From: Cyclina sinensis
Lineage: Eukaryota > Mollusca > Bivalvia > Venerida > Veneridae
Assembly (NCBI GenBank): GCA_012932295.1
Contig: JAAONU010000002.1
Span: forward strand, 34,683,485 to 34,747,484
Length of the DNA: 64,000 nt
Reading direction: 5' to 3'
Shown here: piece by piece, positions 12,766 through 24,967 of the stretch
Layout of the letters: each line of letters starts with the position of its first letter
Numbering within the stretch: position 1 is the first letter of the stretch
Notes under the pieces: model-generated
What the model was told of the DNA's origin: nothing
Seen by the model: only the letters and a program-made list of their open reading frames with translations
The model's database searches: none
Position numbers and translations under genes: made by a program

Positions 12766-15700
12766 CTTTTTCTTCCTCATTTAATTTTTTTTCAACTATT
12801 CCACGATCACGTTTTATTTTCGTTTGAAAAGAACTCAGACAATATTTTCAAGATTATGGCCCAAAGTGGGACAGTGGGTCTCGAAAACAATTGTTGCAAT
12901 GTATTTCTCAGAACAGAATGAACGAAGTAGCAAGTAGTAGTAAATTATGTCTGACTTGAAAAATTTCATTTTATCTTCCGAACATTTCGAATTTTGTTTA
13001 CCTTGTCAGATCTTCAAGGCACTCGGAAAAAATACAAATACAGATCTGTGAGCTTCTGTAATCAATAGAGAAAAAGTCCTTAAACATGGGGCAGAGCATT
13101 TTTAACGATTTTAACCAGATTTTTTATGTCGCATAAGCATCGGGTGCTTTGTACCGGAAGTGTCCACATTAGATTGGCGAATAGTCAAGTTTTTTAACCA
13201 CCCATCGTAATTTCAATAGATATTTTTGATAGATATGGACTGAATGGCTTTCTTATTTAGAATAGTAGGGAGACTGAAAAGTTATTGAAGGGGTAAATTG
13301 CTCAGTCTTCTAATGTTTCTCCAAACATACTGGGGACCAATATGATAAATCAGCATAGATAAAGCCGATTATGCCCAAAATACTTTGAACTTTCAGATTA
13401 GCATTAAATACACATACAGATGCCCATTTCCTTCAAAATACTTAGAAGAAATGATCGTTCGTGAGGCAATAATTCACCCAGACACACACCAATATATTCG
13501 TCGGTAATGCCTATTTGCCTTTATCTAAATTTGTTCAGACGGTTCCAATTACCCTACACTGACCTCTGTAGGGTGAGTTTCATATTTGGTCAAGCTATGT
13601 ATAGCAGTTATTGCCGACTAACGGTGATTTTTCGTATGAATCTTTTTTTCTGCCTAAAAATCAGTTGTCGAACACAGAGATATGAATTAAGAATTGAAAA
13701 GGATGTCAACTTTCAATTTAATGAAAACAGATTTTTTCCAGGCCATAAATATTTTTAACACTCAGTGATTGTGTGAAAGTTAAATCCTTTCCAGTTCTAA
13801 CTTTATAAAGCTTTGTTATCTTGAATCAGATCATAAACGTATAAACGTAAGTATACGAATGTAATATTCCATGATATTCTGATATTTACACTACAGTATA
13901 CATTAAAAGCAACACCAGTTGATTTTTCCGTCCCTGTATGGCCATTTTATACTTTAGTGGATATTTCCAAAATTTACTGCAAATCTTTAGAACTTTCTGT
14001 CAGATTCAAACATATAAACATATTTCAAATGTGTACCTTAAAAAATGACTTTTATACCTTTTTTGATCATTGCATTAATTGCCCTGGACCACCTATGAGC
14101 TAGAACTATTTTCTGCAGCTATGAGGATTTTACTACACTTCCCCATGTTATCACTCTTTGTTAACTTTCAGAAGTGGCGGTAATTTTTATGTCATTAAGC
14201 ACAGTAAACTAAACTCATCTCATATCAGAGTTTGCTGGAACGAAAAAATGAAGCAATTTCCACGGTATGACAATAGATTCACAATAAACTTAACCAGCAA
14301 ACATTACAATGTGCTCTTTTGTAAAACACCTAGTGATCTTATAGTTGTACTTCTTTGTTAAATAACGCAAATGTGAGAGATCAGAGATTCATTAATTGTT
14401 CTGATGAAAAGCGAAAACATTCAAAGTTAAAACAAACAAAATATCCGTTTTTAAGTTACAAAGCCACAGACCATTCCGTCGGCGCATGGACAGATCATTC
14501 AAATAAATATTATTTTTGAACTCAAGATAATTAAATGCTTCATAATTTTAATTTCACGTAATATAAAACACATTTAGTGTTCAGTGTTAATAATCTTTGA
14601 ATCTTGTACTATCTCTGCTACAGCCGGAAGATAACATTTTTGAAATTAAAAGGTAACCTAGAAAGGTAACCTAGAAAACGTGTTATTTCGACAATATTAA
14701 TTTCATTAAAGGCCAATGTTTACACACGACTGTCAATCAAAACCGCAAAAAAAGTTTGATGAAAAGGCGTAATTGAAATTTAAAAAAAACTCAGATAAAT
14801 ACAATATTTACTTAAATTCAAATATCTACAACTTCAAAGACGAACATAGAAACTGCAACACTATTTCTGGTGATTCAGGCGTAACATGTACGCACAGAAT
14901 TTCAAAGGAAAAGCATGCGTAAAAACTATGCACAGCTGATGAAAAAGGCCTTTCATCATGAGTTCATCTTTTTTCTAATATCAAACGTAAGATGACTTTT
15001 CCACATTAACTGCAATTTAAACATTACTTTTCATATTATCTTAGAAAACATATTCAACATTCTAAAAAAAAGCTGAATAAAGATAAAATCTGCAGGCACA
15101 TTGGCTATGATAAAATGGGAATCCGAGGAACAAAAGGTCAATTTCAAGGTCAGCTATGATCTGTGTTATAGAAACCATATGTGAACATTATCTATATGTC
15201 TGCTTGCTAGATGCAGTATTTATTTGATAAATGAAAAGTATATGAAACCAATAAACGAATTCAAAATTACATTTGCTCAATTCTGACACAAATTATTAAT
15301 TAAAAGTTGACCTAGTTATGAGATACCAGTTCCGCACTGTAAGGAGAATAGCCCCTCTATATGGAGTTTGTTGTATTTTGTTTGAACAGGAGACCAGTGA
15401 CTGGCGATAAGCAGTCCTTGACAGAATAATTTTCATTAAAATGTACGTAAGTGAAACGTCTGACGTCTCTGTCACTTCCACTAGCCAGAAATTGTCAAGT
15501 ACTCTACTTACTAGAATATAGGTATCAACGGAAATAATGGCATGATTAAAAGAAAAATTCGTCCAGGCCTGGAAGAAATTGGTTTGGATATAGAAAGTAA
15601 TGTCATCAACAGACTTTTGTAAACCATTTATGTTTGACAGACAGATTTTGCCAATAATGCCACAAAATATTTGAGAGCTCTTAACGACATGGAAGCTGGC

Positions 15701-18700
15701 GAAACAAAGTTTTTATATAGAGAAGTACTCTCCTGCGCATCGGTCGAATGTTTCACTTTCTTACCTCTGCTAAAATTCAATTTTCAGAACGATGTTTTTA
15801 TTTTTAGACAGGGAAATCCACAGTTACTTTTCAGCCAATCAGTGTCTAGCTTACAACGAATTGTCCATACATACAATTGACAGCCCAAAATGTAAACAAA
15901 CAATGCATGTCTGCATGTTACTAACGTATTTCACTTTTCAAAGTGATTTTTTTAATATGTATACGTAAATAAACCAGTAAAACTATCAAAAAGGTTAAAA
16001 TCATGATGGTATGGTTGTTTTTAGACGTTTAATTGCTGTATTAAGTTGTTTACGTAAACGCATAGTTGAAATAAGTTTACAAAATGTCAGAAAAAACCTG
16101 TCTATTTATAATTTTTGGAATCACATGATCGTTTAAACCAATGAAAAATGGTTTAAAGATTTTTCGGTTTTGGGGATATTGGTGCATTTTCATTGGTTGC
16201 TTTAAAGTTCATTGTAAAGGTCAGTATCATAAATCTACTGTGTGAAGTAACGGTAGTGTATTCATTTAGCTGCTGAGAGAGCGTAATAGAGAAGGAAACC
16301 AACCTGGTTTATTGTTTTGATTCTGTTTATTTGTTTCTTTTTATCACCCGATTACATTTTCAAGATTATATTCGACTGAGAAATATTTATTTCTGACTTC
16401 TAGTTAGTTACAGCATTAGCTTTCCGAATTTCATAGGAGAGCTACCGTTACATTAGAACTCATTTGTATCAATTTGCTTAAGTTTTCTGTTTTACTTCAA
16501 CATTTTTTCTTTTATCTTTTCGCAAGATGCACTATATGATTTTTCCTTTAACTGAACTGGCAACATAACGTCATCGATGTTTCTAGCATGACAAACAAAC
16601 TAGTTCATCTTGGCAAACAATGTCTGACTAGATAAGGAATTTAGTATATAGAGATAGATCAATAAAAGATTGCTTGAAACCAACTTGAAGAAATCTGGAA
16701 ATAAACAATAAATGCAAAACACTGGTTTGTTACGTTCTCTTCGTCTGACGGAATCGATTAACTGATTTACCCACACTTTTCAGAACAAAATGCAACTGAA
16801 ACACGACATACTAGTAAATGTGTTCCTTGAACTTAACACCAGAAGAATAGGTTTTTGAAACTATATCAGTCTTTAATGTCATTCAGTTAGTAGGAGAAGA
16901 AATGAATAGTATTATTTACGTAGGGAAGACAGGAATTAAAATGTCAGTTGGAAACAAATATCTTAAATGTGAGTTTAGCTTATTACAATTTCCATACATT
17001 ATGTTACTTTTTCTTGGTTTAACGTTATCAGTTAACTGAACATTGAAAAAGTTTAAAGCGCGTTGCAAAATTGACATTTTGTTGAAAGTGTCAAATATAA
17101 CGTTTACAGCGTATAGAAAAAAGCTAAGTAGGGAAAAGAGGGAGTATAAAAAAACCTTTTTATCATATCACAAGATGCTAAGTTATTTATACTACTGCGT
17201 CCTTAACAAAATTAATACATTTCTTATATGAAAATTCATATATACACATGGAATATAATTAGCATTGCAACTTTTTTGTTGTTGTTGTTTTTCCATGTTG
17301 CATTTAATATTTTTTGACGTTACATTAGTTAGAATTTGTAACTTCATAAATCCAATATAAACTGGTAGAAACTCTTGTAATTCAAGCGTAGTGCATTATA
17401 AATGACTTAGATTGTCACGCAACGTTTTGATATAGTTTAAACTTGTCTATTTAAGGCGATTCATTTGACTGATCAATTAAGCAGATCAAAAGTGGGATTA
17501 GACATCTCTGAAAATATTTGTTAGTGTGTACAAATTTTGCTCTTGTCTAAATATGGCAAAACGTTTGGCAAGTAACCCGCACTGTCCTGAAAAAATATTT
17601 GTTATCCGATAAATCAGTCTTGCAGATTAAGCAAAATGCTAAACTGAAATCGTTAAAGCTACACACTGCTTTGTTTTGTTTCAGTTGTTTTTTCTCTTTC
17701 AATAATATATTCCATTAAGGAGGCATCTAAGTTAAGACAGAGACATTTTTTTACTGAAATAGGATATTTTTTGAAAAAACTTATGGAAATTTAAAGCTTA
17801 TTGCGGGTACATCGAAAAATAAGAAAGTAGGACCTTCTTAACACAAGATAAAAGCCAATTAATATACTACTTTTTCAAAAATATTGTTAAAACCTGAGTG
17901 TGCTGTGCTTTTTAACACCAATTGCTCAAGATAATGCTTTTAATATTAAACAATGTTGTTGTTTTTTTCCTGTTAGGCGTACGCATCCATTTTTTAAACG
18001 TTTACGTTGCAGTAAGGTGGTTTAAAGCTTAATAGTTTAATGTCTTACTTTAACAATGCAGAATACTACCTCTTAAAACAATGACTCAAGGTCATTATTT
18101 AGAAAGTTAATCTGTATTTCGAAATTATAGGGGCTGTGCTCCAGATGACAAAAAAAGAAAGTTTTCTTGTAAAATAAATTTCTTGTAATATTTATGACTA
18201 ATGCTTGAAAGCTAACTTACTGACAAAAAAAAAGTCAGATAATAGCATTATAAATTGATTTTTTTCCTTTCATAGTGCTATACCGTAACGCGACGGTATA
18301 ACTATATTGTATAACATTTAAAGTAAATAATTGTTATTTCAGTTGCAGTGATAGTGGTGACAGTAAAAGCATTGGAAAATTTTTGTTTACATGAGGGTCC
18401 AGAGTTCAAATCAAGCTGAAGCGAATATATTTTTTTTGTTCTATTTTGACGTTTATTATCAGTTTTGAAGTTAAATATCATGTTGTTATAATCTCACGGC
18501 ATCTAGATATCAAATTTATGTAAAAAATTATTTTTATATCAAATCTGGAGTACGTTTCAATGATGTGGGGTATAAATTTCACTTTGATGTCGGAGTTTTT
18601 AACTCATTATGGATGACCTTGTATACAGTCTCATCATATCTCCAAACATTTTTTCATATGACCGTATTACCTTGTAAACAAGTCAGTTCTCTAATTTTGG

Positions 18701-19880
18701 GAACGTTTTTAAATTAAGGAGATAAAGTTCAGTCATGCAACACGACCAGTACCGGTGTCAGAGAAAAAAAGATGAAATTCGATACATGATTTTAATTAAA
18801 ATTGAAGTCACAAATTTGGAGCACCTGATTTGAACCTGACCTTGAGGGCACATATATGCTTGTTGCCGAGGAGATAGGGAACAAATGTATGAAGTTATCC
18901 ATTCACGAAGTAATGGAGCTAACAGACTTTCTCGACTGACGGACACGCGAAAATATCATGTCCTCGAAGGACCAAGTTCAGTAACAAAACGTCAGAAATG
19001 TAAAAACAGTTTGACAAATTTTTTTTTTACAAACGAAGCATTTGTACGTATATCACTCAATGAGCTAGAAATGAACAATGGGTCAATTACTTTTTACAAG
19101 TTAAGATTGCAAGATAATTATATCCGTAAGAGTTTATTTTCAAATTGTGAAACAATAAAACATTTGAAACAACCAATTATTACATTGCGTCATAGTCCTT
19201 GTTGTTTACAATTATGCTACAAAGTCGGAAGTTTGATAACTCGCTACAACATACTCCTGAGTAGTTACACAACCATAGGTTATAATTGCTTGCGTGCGTT
19301 TAGAAATTATGTACGAAACGGAAATGTGATACTTTGTTTTCAGAGTATCCTGTGTAAAAGCGAGATTTAGAAATAAAGAATTTGGTTGTTTTGTTGAAAT
19401 TGTTACTGAATTTTGTGTATTATTTAGTGTTTTTTTGTTGTTTCCGAAATTTAGAAAATAAGCATATAAATAAGAACGCCTAATGCTAAAATAGAAGTGT
19501 TCTAAACACAGACAATGGGACAAAACTTTTAATTAACTCATGGTTGGTATAGACACAGAACCACCACATCTCGTTAAAGACAACAGAAAATGTAAGGTTT
19601 CTTCTGCAGTAAATCCGTCGTGAAAATAGCCCTACTCATTATATGTTGTGATATTTTATAGAAGCAGATAGTAATGTAAACTAGCAAGCTGCTAAAAGCA
19701 ACTCCATCGGCTGCTACATTGCATTAAATTCCTAAAACTTCATTACTTTATGCATCAAAGGAGCATATGCAGTTCAGTCATTATCAATAGCTAGATTAGA
19801 CAAGTTTTATGTTAACGATGTTTTGTGTAAATGATGCAAGTTTTGAGTTTGCAGTCAACAAAAAGTCTGATTTGGAACGT
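12766..19880. other. 7 kb of AT-rich sequence, no gene seen
   Basis: Frames at 13507-13758, 14158-14361, 15296-15481, 15671-15880, 17043-17231, 18885-19370 and 19212-19523 were considered. None shows a domain motif, and composition follows base content (rich in F, I, K, N, S, Y). The 161-codon frame at 18885-19370 is the longest in the window but overlaps an opposite-strand frame at 19212-19523 and has no recognisable motif. Small repeats: GGTAACCTAGAAA is duplicated near 14650, and an inverted pair around AACCAATGAAAA lies at about 16135 and 16190. Confidence 0.5.
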
Positions 19881-20068
19881 TAGCTACTAGGAAGCCAGCT
19901 ATTGATACTCTGCTGTTGAGCTTAGTGGAGATTTCTGGGTACGCCTATTATACCCTGATCTGAAACACATTTGACTTTCCTTTGTGCGTCAGAAAAAAAG
20001 ATAAATGACCAGTTTTTTTTTTATATTTCCTGGCGAATGACCAGATAGCTGGCTGCTAGTAACTTGAT
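19881..20068. mobile_element. Putative small hairpin MITE
   Basis: The left end (about 19881-19907, with AGCCAGCTAT) and right end (about 20042-20068, with ATAGCTGGCT) are imperfect inverted repeats of about 25 bp enclosing about 140 bp of non-coding sequence. Size and structure fit a MITE. A target duplication was not identified, so this is tentative. Confidence 0.4.
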
Positions 20069-20896
20069 CAGGACTGGACGTGCAGCAATCTTTCCACAGG
20101 TGAAAGATACGGATCAATTCTGAATACAGGTCGGGTAAGTACAAACTATATTCCAATATCAGTTAGTACCGGACAATTTTGCAGTCTATGTTATTCAGTT
20201 CATTAAGTGATATATTGTCTGAAACTTCAAGACAAATCACACAAGTCATTTGAGAAAGAACATCTACGAATTGAAGTTATATTGTTGGTAGAAGTGATCT
20301 TAAACAATTTACACATTCAAGGTGAGTTTTCACTTACTTCAAGTAAAATTTACTTTTGTTAAAAAATCAGTTTCTGACCGGACAAGTCAAAAATTAAAAT
20401 CTGTACACTAATGGATTTTTTTCTTTTTTGTATCTTTGAAGTGATAAAGGTTTTTCATTTGAATTTTGATAATTTCTACCCTTACATTGTGTTTTCATCA
20501 GCTGTCTTTACTATTGAATTTTAGTCATTTTGAACACAATATTAACTGTCATAAAACCATAATGTAAATCAAGTTTTCGAATTATAAACAATTTACAATT
20601 TGAGCATATTATTTCTAAAATGTGCAGACAGAGTTCAAAAATTACATAAAACATTGAACTGTTTAAAATTTATATCATCTCCCTTGAACGCATTCAACTT
20701 TACTATTTTTCAAATATTTCTGAATTAACATTATATCAGGATGAACACATATGTTTAGAAGCAACAATATACTCTTAATTTGTACTGAAATACATTTTTG
20801 AAAATAAGAGTAACATTTCTCCATTGTTTTGTTATCATTCCAATGTAAAGCATACAATGTACAAACGAAGAACAAACCCATACAGAAGTTAACAGT
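20069..20896. other. No gene seen
   Basis: AT-rich. The minus-strand frame at 20675-20881 has no recognisable domain. Confidence 0.5.
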
Positions 20897-21340
20897 TAAA
20901 GCGACTGACTCACAGATGGGCCAACGATGAAAAAAAAGAAAATGTTCTTACTTCTTGAAATTTTAGCTGCAGTTGTGAAGAACATATTTAAACTAAGTTA
21001 CTGATTCATTTTTTGATACAGAAAAACATCAAAATATAAAGTTTAACACACTTTTATCGGTAAAAAATTTACCCTTTTAGTCAAGGGGTAGATACTTAAG
21101 TTATAACATTAATTTTGACGCAACTTGATAATTAGGCGATGTAGCTCAGTGGTCTAGATGGTCGCTCTATATTTTACTGACCGAAAGGTCGTGGGTTCAA
21201 ACCCTGGTTAAGTCAAAACTTTTTTTTCAGTTTCATGGTGTATAGAAGAATAATATTATGTTTTTTCCATAGTATAGTAAATTCTCTTAAATTTTAAAGA
21301 AAGAAAATGTTCAGCAAAATTCTGTGAGTCAGTCGCTTTA
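20897..21340. mobile_element. TIR element with embedded tRNA-like segment, copy 1
   Basis: TAAAGCGACTGACTCACAG at 20897 is matched in reverse complement by CTGTGAGTCAGTCGCTTTA ending at 21340. This can be read as a TA duplication flanking 17-bp TIRs (AAGCGACTGACTCACAG), the arrangement expected of Tc1/mariner-type insertion. The 444-bp element has no frame for a transposase, so it is non-autonomous. Its left about 180 bp recurs at 63821-64000. In the middle it carries a tRNA-like segment with Pol III boxes. Compared with the second copy, copy 1 has about 12 extra bases near 20980. Confidence 0.75.
21135..21214 (+). mobile_element. tRNA-like segment with A and B boxes (SINE head or pseudo-tRNA)
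   Basis: TAGCTCAGTGG matches the tRNA A box and GGTTCAAACCC the B box, in correct order and spacing. The start GGCGATG and end do not form a full acceptor stem, and the anticodon region does not fold cleanly, so this is not a functional tRNA. A T-run follows at about 21220, which could act as a Pol III stop. It is either the original core of the host element or a SINE nested in it. Confidence 0.6.
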
Positions 21341-22689
21341 GAGAAACTGCAGTAAAAAGGCGAAACTGCTACAACTGGGAGTATGTAGCAGAGTAATTTG
21401 ATATGTTTTGAAGATAGCATAATTATTTTTATGTCTGTAAATTCAACCGTTTGCTTCATTTTCGTTGCTGACGCTTTTTTTCTCGTGCTAATTCAACCTC
21501 CTTCATGGCCTTAAAACTGAAGGGTTTCAGCGTACAAATAGAAAATGTAATATTATGCATTGTCTTTTTAATCTTTGGGTATATATAATTTGTATATAAG
21601 CTGAAATACGCTATCAACTGTATTCTAAAATTCTATAATAGATTAGCCAAACAAAACAATGACTGCTACGAATTATCTAGTCAAATAAGAAAATCTTCTC
21701 CAGAAAGGCCAATATAAGGTAAATTAATTGTTTGAACAAAAAAAAGATCACGATAATCATTGAGGAAAAGGTATGGGAGTCGTACCTATCCGACATTTGC
21801 CGATATATAGAAATTTGAGTCATAAGAACAGTATGTAAAATCATATTGACAGTTCATGAAACTATTTCATAATTGAGCCTAGTTGGCATATTTTTGAGAG
21901 AATTATTACTTCGTAAAATGTCATTTTTGTGTGCTGTGCAAATAAGTTTAAAGATTGGAGACCTTTGCATTAACTTCTCTATCGATAAAAAAGACTTTCT
22001 TTTAAACACGCTAGTATTTGTTTAAATTACACATTTACAGAATTCAACAATTACTGAACGAAGTTATTGCTACAATGTAATTGGTGACCTAGCCCTGTCT
22101 TGTGCTAGCTTAGACTACTTTCATTGTTTATCGTTTACAGCTTTCTACATTTTTAGTGACTTTTTGTGTTTTAGTATATAGATATGTTTCAGAACGTGTA
22201 GTTTCAAAACTTATTAATAGATATTGTAATGTTTCTTATTGTATGTACTTAATGGTTTCTTCAATGATCAGCTTGTTTAAATATATGTTCCAAAACATTG
22301 ATGCTCAGATTACACCTGAATGGAGCTGATTACCGTGTATATGACCCGACATCATACGCCTCCGAGTATGTTGCTCTAATTACTTTTTGAAACTGAATGA
22401 GGAATATGTAATGAGGTAGTGGGTAATGCGTTAACTATATATACAACTTACGTTATAATGTCTTATAAAAGTATCGTATTTACGTCCTGTGATAAAAAAC
22501 AGTTTTCGAGGCATGTGATGGTCATAAAAATCCAGTATTCTTGAACAAATGTGTAGGTGCAAATAAAGTTTAAATTTCCGACTCAGGTGTAAAAGACATT
22601 ACATTCATGCGTGTCTTACAGACTTGTTAAATGTTCATGACACACTATGTTGAAAATAATCTTTGAATTAAAGCCTAGCGAGTTTATAC
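21341..22689. other. No gene seen
   Basis: AT-rich. The minus-strand frame at 21256-21459 begins in unique sequence and ends inside the TIR element, and carries no motif. Confidence 0.5.
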
Positions 22690-23375
22690 TTGGTAGATAG
22701 CTTTCGCAGCTAGAGTCTATTCTGGAGCTCACTTGGTCAAATGACAAGCTCGCAGGGACCAGCATTCTGAAAACAGTTTACAATCTATAACTAAAAATGG
22801 AAGCCAGGACTCATAAAACCCATACTTTACAGAGTGTTTCAGCGCGATGAGTAAATGATTCTTGTTGATTTGACTAACTATATTAAAGGTCAAGCTCGCA
22901 TATCAGATCAATAACTTGGAAACTCTTAAACTCTGAGACTGGGTGGAAAATCAACCCTGTAGGAGCATAAACTATTAAAACGCTTTTCATTTAATATCTC
23001 AAGGGCAACTTGCCTCTCAAAATTTAATGACAGTTTCAAAAAACATTACATCATAAAATCTTAGGTGAGGACCTTTGTCTGATTTTGGACCCATGCGGTC
23101 AAAGGTCATGCTCACAGGGCTTTGTTCTTCAAAATTAACGTTCCAATAATAACTCAAAACATACCAAACCACAGTCTTCAGATTTTAATGGATGGCTGGG
23201 CATGATGAGTAGATGAAACTGTTTATGTTGAGCTCACTTAATCAAAGATCAAGCTCACAGAGGCATGCACTTCTAAAATAGTTAATGAAAACCTGGAACC
23301 AGAAATATCAAAATTTACAAAATGGTTAGCAAACCATTTTGCAACCATCTAGGCAAATGTCAAGCTCACAGGGGT
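22690..23375 (+). repeat. Degenerate 'GGTCAAGCTCACAGG' repeat block
   Basis: The phrase (A)GGTCAAGCTCACAGGG recurs in diverged form near 22737, 22885, 23099, 23232 and 23352, at irregular 120-215 bp spacing, with shared filler such as 'AGTAGATGA'. This fits an old tandem-structured interspersed repeat seen in bivalves. No frame is conserved. Confidence 0.65.
23097..23108 (+). promoter_or_regulatory. DR1-like nuclear-receptor site
   Basis: GGTCAAAGGTCA is a direct repeat of two hexamers (CGGTCA, AGGTCA) with 1-bp spacing, the arrangement bound by HNF4 and RXR-type receptors. It lies in a repeat copy, not beside a recognisable gene. Confidence 0.3.
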
Positions 23376-23860
23376 CCGTGTTGAAGGCGTAAAGGTATGC
23401 TTGTTTTAATGCGCTACTTTATATTAAACTTTATTTTACTTACGGCTATGTTCTTGATTGTGAAAAAAATATCGGGTGATATGCACATACAATTGATACT
23501 AACAGTGTTGTATTATTAATTGTTTTTATCTAGAAATTAAGATAGAGGAGGTTGAATACAGGACGGTGTTAAGCTCACCTTGGCACAGCTCATGGGGAAC
23601 TTTTAGGATCGTTCAAAGAGATATTCATTTTTGCCCCACTTGTCATGAAATTCGGTCACAATAAATGTCTTCATAAGGTCTTGGACAAATATATGTGTCA
23701 TGTTGGACTGAAAACAATGATCCTAGTCCAAATCAAATAAAACCTTGTTAAATCTCTAAACGCCAAATTTATTGTTCAAATGTTGTGAAAACATGTCAGA
23801 ATGTTTGTCTTGATAATATTTAGACTAACAACTAATATGTGGCGTCTCGGGACAAAATCT

Positions 23861-23874
23861 AGGTCACAAGGTCA
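23861..23874 (+). promoter_or_regulatory. DR2 nuclear-receptor-like site
   Basis: AGGTCA-CA-AGGTCA, two perfect half-sites with a 2-bp spacer, within the repeat unit. Function is unproven. Confidence 0.3.
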
Positions 23875-24438
23875 AAACATAGAAAAACCTTGTTAATACT
23901 CTAGAGGTCATATTTTCTTTCAAAATGTATGAAAATTTGTCAGAATGTTTGTCTTGATATCTAAGTCAAAATTAAATATTGGTCAAAACGGTTTAGAAAC
24001 AAGGTCGTAGGGCCAAACCATAGATTTACCTTGCAAAACACTTTAGAAGCATTGTTAACGGTACAGAGGTCATATTTTCTTTTCAAATGTCCTGAAAATT
24101 TGTCAGAATGTTTATTAAAATAATATCTACGTCAAGTTTGAATATTATTCATCACGGTTTAGAAACAAGGTCTTGGGGTCAAACCATAAACTGACCTTGT
24201 AAACACTTTAGAAGCTTTATTATCCTGCAAAAAATGTGATGAAAAAAAGTCAAAATCTTTGTCTTGGTGATATTTAGTTCGACTTTGAATATGAATTATC
24301 TCCAGACAAAAACTAGATCACGGGTTCTAATCATTGAAAAACATTGTTAACAGCCTAGAGACCACATTTACCTTTCCAAAATTCATGAAAGTTTGTCAGA
24401 ATATTTGTCTTGAATATCTGTAATATTGAGTCAAAACT

Positions 24439-24452
24439 AGGTCAGTAGGTCA
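24439..24452 (+). promoter_or_regulatory. DR2 nuclear-receptor-like site
   Basis: AGGTCA-GT-AGGTCA, two perfect half-sites with a 2-bp spacer, at the equivalent place in another unit of the same repeat block. Confidence 0.3.
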
Positions 24453-24967
24453 AAGCATAGATAAACTTTGGTAACACTACAGAGACCAAACTTAAAAAAA
24501 AAATATTATGAAAAATTGTCAAAATAGTTGTTTTTATGATTTCTTGGTCGAGTTTGAAAACGGGTTATCTCGGGTAAAAAATCCAGGTCACAGATTTAGA
24601 ACATAGAAAAACCTGTTTAACCACTCCAGAGTCCACAGTCTGTCCAAATACCATGAAAACTTGTCAGAATGTTTAAGATAACATATAGGTCAACTTTGAA
24701 TATTTGTCATCCCGGGTCTAAATATAGGTAACGGTGTCAAAACATAGAAAACCCTTGTTAACACTATTAAGGCTGCATTTTCTTTCCAGATGTTTTCATA
24801 ATGTTTGTCTTGATGATATGTAGATGAAGTTCGAATATAGGTCATCCAAGTCAAAAACTAGTTCACGGTCTGAAAACAGATTTTTCTTGTTTTTGTTTTG
24901 TAATGTAAAGTCGAGCGAAAGAGCATTCAGGTGAGCGATAAAGGCCAATCATGGCCATCTTGTTTTT

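Larger units (their letters stand above)
23560..24967 (+). repeat. Degenerate bivalve repeat, about 8-10 units
   Basis: Units of about 120-170 bp repeat 'CATAGAAAAACCTTGTTAACACT', 'ATTTTCTTTCCAAATGT', 'GAAAATTTGTCAGAATGTTTGTCTTGAT' and 'AACTAGGTCA', all diverged. The block ends in GGTGAGCGATAAAGGCCAAT..GGCCATCTTGTT, a terminus I associate with a widespread bivalve family that usually reads GGTGAGCGATA..GGGCC..GGCCCTCTTGTT. It is related to the blocks at 8.7 and 61.8 kb. No protein is encoded. Confidence 0.75.

Noticed and set aside
18885..19370. 161-codon plus-strand frame, the longest in the window
   Set aside because: No recognisable domain, composition follows AT-rich base content, and an opposite-strand frame overlaps it. 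Without homology or transcript support I do not call it a gene.
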